In this document: one piece after another, positions 12,665-18,892 of the stretch
How positions within the stretch are numbered: position 1 is the first letter of the stretch
Layout: the number at the start of each line of letters is the position of its first letter
Virus record (IMG/VR): IMGVR_UViG_3300001533_001096
Coordinates: 1 to 30,848 of that record
DNA: 30,848 nt
Source: a virus
Direction: 5' to 3' (one strand)
Made by a program: the position numbers and the translations under genes
The notes under the pieces: generated by a model
The model's database searches: none
Told to the model about the DNA's origin: nothing
What the model saw: only the letters and a program-made list of their open reading frames with translations

Positions 12665-12692
12665 GGTTGTTTTCATCCATTCATAACTAAAG
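12665..12692 (+). repeat. 28-bp inter-array element, copy 1
   Basis: The element runs from GGTTGTTTTCATCC to ATTCATAACTAAAG. An identical copy is at 13460-13487 and a third, with two differences, at 13567-13594. Each copy joins two GGANN arrays. Confidence 0.9.
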
Positions 12693-12774
12693 GAATGGAG
12701 TGGATTGGATGGGACGGGAGCGGAACGGAGTAGAGTGGATCGGAGCGGAACGGACCGGAGAGGAGCGGATTGGA
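12692..12774 (+). repeat. GGANN array C, 17 units
   Basis: Units run from 12692 to 12774 with one imperfect unit (AGA at 12732). The array ends GGATTGGATTTTTC, like array A, and is followed by an AT-rich leader to the gene at 12809. With array B and the 28-bp element it fills the 305-base gap 12504-12808. Confidence 0.95.
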
Positions 12775-12808
12775 TTTTTCTACAAATAAAACGAAAGGCT
12801 GAATCGCC

Positions 12809-13315
12809 ATGAAACCCATGAAAAGCACGGATATCGACCTAGAGTCCATCGGAATCGACATTGACGCCCTCAATAAGGGTGACTCTTTCTGCGTTGACCA
12901 ACTCGAAGACATGCTACACGAGCGCCGAGACACGGCACGATACGGGCTCGCGCTGCTTGCACTGCGAGACACCATCAGCCGAACGATGAAAGACCGAGGC
13001 AAGCCTGCCACCGTGGCGATCGTCAAGACGAAGCTGCGAATCCTGACGGACGAGGAAGCCGCAACCTACAACCACATGACCTTTCGCGTGGGGCTCCGCA
13101 AGGCACGGCGAGCCTTCGAGCGGCTCCTGACCGTCGATACCCGACTGTTCAGCAAGGACGAAACGCGAGAGCATCAGCGAAACATCGAAGTGGACGGCAA
13201 GATTCTTTCGGCCATTGCAAGCGAGCGGGCACGGTGCAGGAGGCTGCCGATGCCGCAAAGCAATGGCCATCAGCGAGTAACGCCCGGGCTGCCGAAAGAG
13301 CTTGTGGCGCGTTGA
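12809..13315 (+). CDS. Protein of unknown function between GGANN arrays
   Basis: The 168-residue protein starts at the ATG at 12809, with only a weak and distant GAAAGG upstream; an in-frame ATG at 12818 is an alternative. The N-terminus is acidic (TDIDLESIGIDIDALNKGDS), the middle is mainly helical and basic (RYGLALLALRDTISRTMKDR, FRVGLRKARRAFERLLTV), and the C-terminal 40 residues are Arg/Pro-rich. It is soluble, with no recognised family. Array C precedes it and arrays D-F follow it. A DNA- or RNA-binding role would suit its charge but is only a guess. Confidence 0.7.
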   Translation: MKPMKSTDIDLESIGIDIDALNKGDSFCVDQLEDMLHERRDTARYGLALLALRDTISRTMKDRGKPATVAIVKTKLRILTDEEAATYNHMTFRVGLRKARRAFERLLTVDTRLFSKDETREHQRNIEVDGKILSAIASERARCRRLPMPQSNGHQRVTPGLPKELVAR

Positions 13316-13324
13316 GTTGGTAGG

Positions 13325-13457
13325 GGAAGGGATGGGACGGGATGGGAGAGGAACGGACGGGAGAAGACGGGAAAGGAGGGGAGTGGATGGGAAAGGAATG
13401 GACTGGAACGGAGGGGATGGGAGAGGAACGGACCGGAGGGGAGCGGAAAGGATTGGA
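13325..13457 (+). repeat. GGANN array D, 27 units
   Basis: Units run in phase from 13325 to 13455 with one imperfect unit (AGA at 13365). The array begins ten bases after the stop of the 12809 gene and ends in the 28-bp element copy 2. Confidence 0.95.
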
Positions 13458-13459
13458 TT

Positions 13460-13487
13460 GGTTGTTTTCATCCATTCATAACTAAAG
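13460..13487 (+). repeat. 28-bp inter-array element, copy 2
   Basis: Identical to copy 1 over all 28 bases; it links arrays D and E. Confidence 0.9.
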
Positions 13488-13564
13488 GAGAGGATTGGAG
13501 CAGACGGGAAAGGAGTGGATGGGAAGGGAAGGGATAGGAATGGATGGGAAGGGAAGGGATAGGA
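13487..13564 (+). repeat. GGANN array E, 16 units
   Basis: Units run from 13487 to 13564 with one imperfect unit (AGA at 13502). Five consecutive units (13517-13541) are exactly repeated at 13542-13566, a 25-bp tandem duplication showing recent slippage within an otherwise diverse array. Confidence 0.95.
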
Positions 13565-13566
13565 AT

Positions 13567-13594
13567 GGTTGTTCTTATCCATTCATAACTAAAG
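13567..13594 (+). repeat. 28-bp inter-array element, copy 3
   Basis: It matches copies 1 and 2 at 26 of 28 positions and links arrays E and F. Confidence 0.88.
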
Positions 13595-13598
13595 AAAT

Positions 13599-13746
13599 GG
13601 AGAGGAGCGGAGGGGAACGGAGTGGAAAGGACAGGAAAGGATAGGAGTGGATGGGACCGGAGGGGAAAGGAAAGGAATGGACCGGAGTAAAGGGGATTGG
13701 ACCGGATGGGAGCGGAAGGGAAGGAAAAGGAACGGACCGGAAAGGA
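13599..13746 (+). repeat. GGANN array F, 30 units
   Basis: Thirty phased units run from 13599 to 13746 with two imperfect ones (AAA at 13689, GAA at 13724). The array ends GGATTGGTTTTTC. A C/A-rich leader without purines leads on to the helicase gene. Arrays D, E and F fill most of the 506-base gap 13316-13821. Confidence 0.95.
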
Positions 13747-13762
13747 TTGGTTTTTCTACTAC

Positions 13763-13821
13763 TTCACACACACACCTAAACTAACTCACCCATACCCATA
13801 CCCATAACACCACCCCACGCC
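13763..13821 (+). promoter_or_regulatory. C/A-rich helicase leader with three CCCATA hexads
   Basis: Between array F and the helicase ATG the sequence is nearly free of G: a short CA run (about 13765-13775) and CCCATA three times in tandem (13789-13806). There is no Shine-Dalgarno, so the start must rely on an unstructured leader or on upstream translation. Confidence 0.6.
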
Positions 13822-16176
13822 ATGCCACGCAACGAAGAACTAATCGCCGTCTTCACCCGCGAAGAATGGGTCTTCCAAGACGACGACCCGGAACGCCGGA
13901 CCATCATCGCTCGCCTGGACAACGGCCAGACCATCAAGGGCCGCGCCCCCGCCGGACACCTGGAGCCGGGGCTCACCTACCGTTTCTTGGGCCACTGGTC
14001 CACCCACCCGCGCCACGGCCGGCAGTTTCTTTTCAACAGCTTCACCCTCAGCTTGCCCCACGGCGAACAGGCGACGATCAAATATCTCGCCCGGATGGGG
14101 CAGGGTCACGGTCTCGGCAAGGCTCGCGCCCGTGCTATCTGGGACGCCTACCGCGAAGACGCCTGCGAGGTGATTCGGACCGACCCAGCGCGAGTAGCCG
14201 CCGACATCAAGGGCATCGATTTGGAAGCCGCCGAAAACTTGCAGCAGCAATTCGAGCGGAATGCCGCGCTGGAGTCAGTGACAATCGAGCTTGGCAACCT
14301 GCTCAGTAATCGCGGTTTCGGCCAGCGAATCGCCGCGCTGGCGATCAAAGAATGGGGCGAGAAGGCAACCGACACGATCATGCAGAACCCCTACGTGCTG
14401 ATGCGGTTTGGCGGGGCCGGCTTCATGCGGTGCGATGCGCTCTACCTGGAGCTGGGCCTCGACCCGGCGGCACTCCACCGGCAAGGCTACTGCCTGGCAC
14501 ACGCGATGCAGAGCGATTCTGAGGGCCATACGTGGTATCCGGTCGAGTTTTGCGCGGCCTACTTGCGACGGAGCGTAGCGGGGGCGAAGCTGCTGCTCGA
14601 TGAGGCAATCGAGTGGGCGATTGAACACGACCTGATTGCCCAGCGGACGTACAACGGGAAGCGGTACTTGGCGCCGTTGGCGGCGGTCGTTGCAGAAAGG
14701 CGGGTGGCGGAATACATCCATCAGGCGCAAGCGGAGAGCGAATGCACGCCGCTCAGGTGGCCAGACCTGACTGGATGCGTTGCGCGGTTCGACGGTCGGG
14801 AGGAAATCCCCGGGCTATCGGTCCACCAAGTCAATGAGGCGGCGAAAGCCACTGGAGGCATTCTCGGGATTCTGGCGGGCAGCCCAGGCACGGGAAAAAC
14901 TTTTGCTCTCGCCCAGATCGTCAAGATGATTCAATCGACCGAAGGCGCAGCCCGAATCGCTATTGCGGCCCCAACAGGCAAGGCGGCGGTGAGAGCAACA
15001 GAGAACCTCCAGAATCAGGGGCTCACCCTCGCGGCAACCACCATTCACCGACTGCTCAAAGTGGTGCAGCAAGATGGGGGAGACGGCGGTTGGGCTTTCG
15101 AGCGCAACGAGGCGAACCCCCTCGAACTTGACTTCCTGTTCATCGACGAAGTTTCGATGTGCGACACCTCCCTACTTGCCTCCCTTCTCGCTGCCCGACC
15201 AGCCGGCTGCCACGTGCTCTTGATAGGCGACCCCGACCAGTTGGCACCGGTCGGCCGCGGCGCCCCGCTGCGAGACCTGATTGCGGCGGGCATCCCGTGT
15301 GGACATCTCAAAGAGATTCGACGGAACGCCGGCCGGATCGTCGAGGAATGCGCCAGGATTCGCGATGACGGCCGGATACAGTTTGCCAAGCGTGCCAACG
15401 TCTCGGCCGGCGAGAACCTCGTGCTTGTACCGCGCGATTCGGCCGAGAGGCAGGCGGCAGAGTTGGAGGATATTTTGCAGCAGTTCATGCAGAAAGGTGG
15501 CGTCAAGGCGGCGGTGTGGGATTGCCAAGTCCTCGTGCCGCTGAATGAGAAGTCGGAATTGTCGAGGAAGCTGCTCAACAAGCGGCTGCAACGACTACTC
15601 AACCCGAACGGCGAAACGGCCGGAAACTGCCCGTTCAGAGTCAATGACAAAATAGTGTGCTTACAGAACGGCTCGCTCCCGCTGGTGGCCGGCGACAGCA
15701 ACGGCGGCGGCAAGGCCGGGGAAGCGTATGTGGCCAATGGTGAAATCGGGGAGGTTATCGAGGTCAACACCGGCTACCTGGTCGTGCAGTTGACCCTCCC
15801 CGACCGGCTCGTGCGGGTGCCGCGCGGGAAGCAATCCGAGAGCGAAGACGGGGAACCATCGGCCGGCTGCAACTTCGATTTGGCGTATGCGTTGTCTGTT
15901 CACAAAATGCAAGGGTCAGAGGCCAAGGTTGTAATTGTCATGCTTGATACACACGGCGGCGCCCGGTGGCTCTGCGACAAGCACTGGCTCTACACGGCCA
16001 TTTCACGCGCGAAGAAGCTCTGCCTTTGCATCGGCGAACAGGCGACGGCCGCGGCGATGGTCCGGAAGAGCAATATGTGGCTACGGAAGACGTTTTTGCG
16101 GGAGGATATCGAGGGGCTGCGGATGGATGTGGTGTTGGATGCGATGGATAAGGAATGGGAAAAGGTGTTGGTATGA
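13822..16176 (+). CDS. RecD2-like SF1B DNA helicase
   Basis: The 784-residue protein has the RecD/RecD2 layout: an N-terminal OB-like region, tandem helical units (GLGKARARAIWDAYREDACE, RGFGQRIAALAIKEWGEKAT), then the helicase core. Core motifs are Walker A GSPGTGKT (353-360), motif Ia APTGKAA (383-389), Walker B FIDEVSM (440-446), motif III GDPDQLAPVG (469-478), and C-terminal LSVHKMQGSE and YTAISRAKK. The length fits RecD2 (about 720-800). RecD2 enzymes move 5'-3' on ssDNA and act without RecBC; here it would serve phage replication or recombination. The start lacks a Shine-Dalgarno. The next gene overlaps the stop as ATGA. Confidence 0.92.
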   Translation: MPRNEELIAVFTREEWVFQDDDPERRTIIARLDNGQTIKGRAPAGHLEPGLTYRFLGHWSTHPRHGRQFLFNSFTLSLPHGEQATIKYLARMGQGHGLGKARARAIWDAYREDACEVIRTDPARVAADIKGIDLEAAENLQQQFERNAALESVTIELGNLLSNRGFGQRIAALAIKEWGEKATDTIMQNPYVLMRFGGAGFMRCDALYLELGLDPAALHRQGYCLAHAMQSDSEGHTWYPVEFCAAYLRRSVAGAKLLLDEAIEWAIEHDLIAQRTYNGKRYLAPLAAVVAERRVAEYIHQAQAESECTPLRWPDLTGCVARFDGREEIPGLSVHQVNEAAKATGGILGILAGSPGTGKTFALAQIVKMIQSTEGAARIAIAAPTGKAAVRATENLQNQGLTLAATTIHRLLKVVQQDGGDGGWAFERNEANPLELDFLFIDEVSMCDTSLLASLLAARPAGCHVLLIGDPDQLAPVGRGAPLRDLIAAGIPCGHLKEIRRNAGRIVEECARIRDDGRIQFAKRANVSAGENLVLVPRDSAERQAAELEDILQQFMQKGGVKAAVWDCQVLVPLNEKSELSRKLLNKRLQRLLNPNGETAGNCPFRVNDKIVCLQNGSLPLVAGDSNGGGKAGEAYVANGEIGEVIEVNTGYLVVQLTLPDRLVRVPRGKQSESEDGEPSAGCNFDLAYALSVHKMQGSEAKVVIVMLDTHGGARWLCDKHWLYTAISRAKKLCLCIGEQATAAAMVRKSNMWLRKTFLREDIEGLRMDVVLDAMDKEWEKVLV

Positions 16177-16454
16177 AAGAACCGTGGAAAACCGATTCGT
16201 GGAAGGAAGCCAACCTACTGTATCGCGTGGACGTGCCAATAGCAGAGCGGAAAATGCTGGACGATACGCCCGAGGAGTACGCTGTAGTTGACTTCCCGGA
16301 CGCAAAAGGTCCGCGTCCCGTTTGTATGATCTTTGGTCGGTACGGCAAGCGATGGGAAGCCAATGCAGGTGGGCGATGGCTGGTGGCCCATTTGCTTGGG
16401 ATGCTGCCTAAACAGACAGAAACCGCAGATGCAGCAGAAAGGCACAATCCATGA
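16173..16454 (+). CDS. Small protein of unknown function
   Basis: The ATG at 16173 overlaps the helicase stop (ATGA) and gives 93 residues; AAGGTG upstream is a fair binding site. The sequence has ANLLYRVDVPIAERKMLDDT, EEYAVVDFPD and GRYGKRWEANAGGRWLVAHL, suggesting a small beta-rich domain followed by a helix. There are no metal-binding cysteines and no membrane segment. No family is recognised. It starts a run of five genes, each overlapping the next, that ends with the methyltransferase. Confidence 0.68.
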   Translation: MKEPWKTDSWKEANLLYRVDVPIAERKMLDDTPEEYAVVDFPDAKGPRPVCMIFGRYGKRWEANAGGRWLVAHLLGMLPKQTETADAAERHNP

Positions 16455-16813
16455 TCGTAACAACAAAATGCCCGAAATGCGGGCATATCATCGAGATTAC
16501 CGACCAAATACATTCTGACGTGCAATTGATCTGCGATAGCTTGGCGGCGAAGGCCGATCAATTGAAATCCGAGATAGCTCCCTTGAAGATCATCAAGGAT
16601 GCACTTCCGTTGCAAGAAGACGTGCGATTGGCCGTGCTTGCAATCAATGACGGCAGCGGATGCAACTTCAGGGAAGACCTTTGTAGATGCGACGAAAGCA
16701 CGGGTTGCAGCCCGTGCCAATACTGTGCAATTTACACTGTGTTGCAGCGAGTATTGAGGGTCGTTCAATTCCAAAACGCGGACGAAAGGAAAGCAGATGA
16801 GCCAGGAACCTAA
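16451..16813 (+). CDS. Small zinc-ribbon protein
   Basis: The 120-residue protein begins MIVTTKCPKCGHIIEITD, half of a zinc ribbon, and has further Cys pairs late on (CRCDESTGCSPCQYC), so one or two zinc sites are possible. Between them lies a helical segment (LAAKADQLKSEIAPLKIIKD). Similar small phage zinc proteins exist, but no specific function is recognised. The start overlaps the previous TGA (ATGA), and its 3' end overlaps the next zinc protein by 17 bases. Nucleic-acid or protein binding is the usual use of such ribbons. Confidence 0.7.
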   Translation: MIVTTKCPKCGHIIEITDQIHSDVQLICDSLAAKADQLKSEIAPLKIIKDALPLQEDVRLAVLAINDGSGCNFREDLCRCDESTGCSPCQYCAIYTVLQRVLRVVQFQNADERKADEPGT

Positions 16814-16919
16814 AGCCACAACCACACGCTGCCATCTTTGCGGGCAGGTTCACAAGTGCGTTACGGGGCCAAGCGGCAAGCCGGTGTGCGCGGTGTGCTG
16901 GGCAAAGGGTGGGCAATGA
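16797..16919 (+). CDS. 40-residue zinc-finger microprotein
   Basis: An ATG at 16797 after AAAGGAAA opens a 40-residue frame with CHLC (Cys12, Cys15), Cys21, and CAVC (Cys31, Cys34). It is a minimal CxxC...CxxC zinc ribbon and little else. It overlaps the previous gene by 17 bases and the next by ATGA, so it sits exactly in the translational chain. That argues it is real despite its size. A role in binding nucleic acid or a partner such as the neighbouring nuclease is possible but unproven. Confidence 0.7.
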   Translation: MSQEPKATTTRCHLCGQVHKCVTGPSGKPVCAVCWAKGGQ

Positions 16920-17503
16920 AACTCAGCACGGAATCGCAGGCGGCGACGGTCCACCTCTGCCCCTTCGTGATCGTCATCGACAACCGGGAGAAGGCGCCGT
17001 ATTCCTTTACCGAGCTACCCCGAAAGAAGAAGTACAGCAAGAGCCGCAAGGGCAGCAAGAACTCCGTACCTGCCTCTCTCTACGTCCCCACCGAAACCCG
17101 CTACCTGCCAACCGGCGACTACTCAATCGACGGGCTGGAAGACCGATTCGCCATCGAACGGAAATCCCTCGAAGACCTCTACGGGACGATCGGCCAGCAT
17201 CGGGAGCGATTCGAGGCGGAATTGGAGAGGCTCAACGCGCTCGATTTCGCGGCCGTCGTGATCGAGGCGAATCAGCGGGAAATCTGGGCGCCCTCCCGGT
17301 ATCGGCCGGACTGGCGCAGCAAGCTCGATCCGCGAGCGGTCGAGGGGTCGATTGTAGCATGGTCGATTCGGTTTCCGCGGGTCCACTGGTGGGCGATGGG
17401 AGGCAAGCGGGAGGCGGAAGTGAGGGTATTCGAGGCGTGCGAGAAGTTTTGGAGGCAGGAAGAGAAGAAACGAAAGCAGGAGCCGACGGAGGCCACGGAA
17501 TGA
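16916..17503 (+). CDS. ERCC4/XPF-type nuclease domain protein
   Basis: The 195-residue protein contains the ERCC4 (XPF/MUS81) nuclease signature: VIVIDNREK (D22, R24), LPTGDYSI (G67, D68), FAIERKSLEDL (E81, R82, K83) and FEAELERLNALDFAAVVIEA. The active-site order D...GDY...ERKxxxDL is intact. Residues 35-55 between the first two motifs are a Lys/Ser-rich loop. Phage proteins with this domain are structure-specific endonucleases that can cut branched or flapped DNA, which fits the nearby recT and helicase genes. Start overlap is ATGA. It has no HhH domain of its own; the protein at 10925 could supply one. Confidence 0.85.
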   Translation: MKLSTESQAATVHLCPFVIVIDNREKAPYSFTELPRKKKYSKSRKGSKNSVPASLYVPTETRYLPTGDYSIDGLEDRFAIERKSLEDLYGTIGQHRERFEAELERLNALDFAAVVIEANQREIWAPSRYRPDWRSKLDPRAVEGSIVAWSIRFPRVHWWAMGGKREAEVRVFEACEKFWRQEEKKRKQEPTEATE

Positions 17504-18177
17504 AACCAGACTACGAACGTGATGGGATCAGGCTGTATAGGGGTGATTGCCTCGTGGTACTGCCGACATTTGAGGCGGGCTCAATTGCTGCGGTGGTGAC
17601 TGATCCGCCGTATGGGATTGGATACGTTAAGAGTACCGGCGGAAACAGCATCCACGCAAAACGCAAACGCAATATCATCCCGATTATCAATGACGATAAA
17701 CCGTTTGACCCTGCGCCGCTGCTGATGTTCTCGAATGTATTGACGTGGGGGGCTGACCATTATGCGCAACGGTTGCCTCACGGGCGGTTTCTGGCGTGGG
17801 ATAAATTGGGTGGAATCCATGAACCGTGGGATTCATTCAGCGATGTTGAATATGCTTGGCACAGCAGACCTGGCGCTTCGCGTATATTTCGTTTGATGTG
17901 GAAGGGCCTATGTCAAGGCACAGGGATGGACAAAGGTACCAAGCGGTTTCACCCAACGCAAAAGCCGGTTGCACTAATGATATGGTGCATAAAACAGTCA
18001 GGGGCAGCCGAGGGCACGACCATCCTCGATCCATTCATGGGCTCCGGCACAACCGCCATCGCCTGCATCCGCACCGGCCACCGCTTCATCGGTGTGGAGA
18101 TCGACCCACATTACTTCGACGTGGCCGTCGCCCGTATCGAATCCGAGTTCAACCGACACCCGCTATTCAAGGAGTAA
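17500..18177 (+). CDS. Site-specific DNA methyltransferase (N6-adenine or N4-cytosine, beta class)
   Basis: The 225-residue enzyme has the catalytic motif DPPYGIG (35-41) before the SAM-binding motif DPFMGSGTT (177-185), the beta-class order. HPTQKPVALM, GVEID and AWDK also match this class. It is short, with little target-recognition region, so specificity may be low. No restriction enzyme is next to it, so it is probably an orphan phage methylase protecting viral DNA or controlling expression. Start at 17500 overlaps the nuclease stop (ATGA), with a GGAGG upstream. Adenine and cytosine specificity cannot be told apart from the motif alone. Confidence 0.9.
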   Translation: MKPDYERDGIRLYRGDCLVVLPTFEAGSIAAVVTDPPYGIGYVKSTGGNSIHAKRKRNIIPIINDDKPFDPAPLLMFSNVLTWGADHYAQRLPHGRFLAWDKLGGIHEPWDSFSDVEYAWHSRPGASRIFRLMWKGLCQGTGMDKGTKRFHPTQKPVALMIWCIKQSGAAEGTTILDPFMGSGTTAIACIRTGHRFIGVEIDPHYFDVAVARIESEFNRHPLFKE

Positions 18178-18180
18178 CCC

Positions 18181-18282
18181 ATGAAAGTACAAATCTGCAA
18201 AACCATCGACATCGAAACCGAGGTAGACATCGACATCGACGACCTGCTGGCAGAACAATCGTCAGAAAGGACTCAATCATGA
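18181..18282 (+). CDS. 33-residue acidic microprotein
   Basis: AAGGAG (18169-18174) precedes an ATG at 18181 that opens a 33-residue frame, MKVQICKTIDIETEVDIDID followed by DLLAEQSSERTQS. The alternating Ile/Asp/Glu pattern suggests one beta strand or hairpin then a short helix. It lies between the methyltransferase stop and the next gene, which starts inside its stop (ATGA). Similar very short acidic phage proteins occur, but no function is known. Confidence 0.62.
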   Translation: MKVQICKTIDIETEVDIDIDDLLAEQSSERTQS

Positions 18283-18494
18283 AACCACCTGAACTGAACC
18301 GCTGGTCATTCCTGTTCGGATGGCAGCGAGATTACTGTCGACGCGAATCCGGCTGGCGAACCCTCGACCTGGCCATCATTCGGCTGCACACGATGCCCGA
18401 AGATGGTGAGGCAATGACGCATGGCAAACACTACCGAGGCGTGTGGTTTCACGCCTCGTTCTGGCTGCCGTGGGAGGTGTCGCAATGGCGGTGA
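18279..18494 (+). CDS. Small Trp/Arg-rich protein of unknown function
   Basis: The 71-residue protein starts at the ATGA overlap at 18279, behind AAAGGA. It is unusually rich in Trp and Arg (NRWSFLFGWQRDYCRRESGW, GVWFHASFWLPWEVSQWR). It looks amphipathic rather than transmembrane. No family is recognised. Its last ten bases overlap the next gene. Confidence 0.6.
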   Translation: MKPPELNRWSFLFGWQRDYCRRESGWRTLDLAIIRLHTMPEDGEAMTHGKHYRGVWFHASFWLPWEVSQWR

Positions 18495-18862
18495 CCACAA
18501 CCGAACATTTACGACGGCATTTACTCGACTCGCTCGGCTATCAGGAACCCGCCGAGCGACTACCTGATCTGCCGGAGATCATCGAGAGTGAATGCAACGC
18601 ACGGTTCGTGCGACTGATGCAAAACCGGCTCGTCATGGCGTGCTTCCGGTACGGGCGCCGTGATAGGCCGGATCGATGGCGGTACGACTTCCTGGCAGGG
18701 CTGGCCAAGAAGCTACAATCCTACCGGCAATCAGGGAACACCGAAAACTTGGTTGACGCATCCAACTACTGCATGTTGGAGTTCTCTCGCCCAAGTCATC
18801 CAGAAGCGCACTTCCGTGCGGAAGATGATCGCTGCCATTGCCCAGATCGAATCGACGAATAG
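18485..18862 (+). CDS. All-helical phage protein of unknown function
   Basis: The ATG at 18485 follows GGGAGG with good spacing and gives 125 residues. The sequence is helical, with FVRLMQNRLVMACFRYGRRD, KLQSYRQSGNTENLVDASNY, CMLEFSRPSHPEAHF and RAEDD. The TGNxEHLVDAANxCxLEF-like pattern is one I recall from several phage proteins of unknown function; some lie near nucleotide-metabolism genes and look like all-alpha nucleotide hydrolases, but the metal-binding residues needed for that are not clear. The gene ends 30 bases before the primase start and is the last short gene of the chain. Confidence 0.7.
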   Translation: MAVTTTEHLRRHLLDSLGYQEPAERLPDLPEIIESECNARFVRLMQNRLVMACFRYGRRDRPDRWRYDFLAGLAKKLQSYRQSGNTENLVDASNYCMLEFSRPSHPEAHFRAEDDRCHCPDRIDE

Positions 18863-18892
18863 CCAATCAAACACTCGCACGGAAGCACCGCC

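Noticed and set aside
12505-12733. Plus-strand Trp/Arg/Gly pentapeptide frame running through arrays B and C
   Set aside because: It has no start of its own and continues out of frame from the 11928 gene; TAG and similar stops occur in other arrays, so the arrays are not under coding constraint.
12665-13594. CRISPR array suggested by three near-identical 28-bp repeats
   Set aside because: Spacings are about 770 and 80 bases, the intervening DNA is GGANN repeat or a gene, and no cas genes are present.
11688-13771. Long minus-strand frames rich in Ser, Pro and Phe across the GGANN arrays
   Set aside because: They are the translation of the repeat's complement (TCC every five bases lacks stops in some frames), start in the 28-bp elements, and run antisense into real genes.
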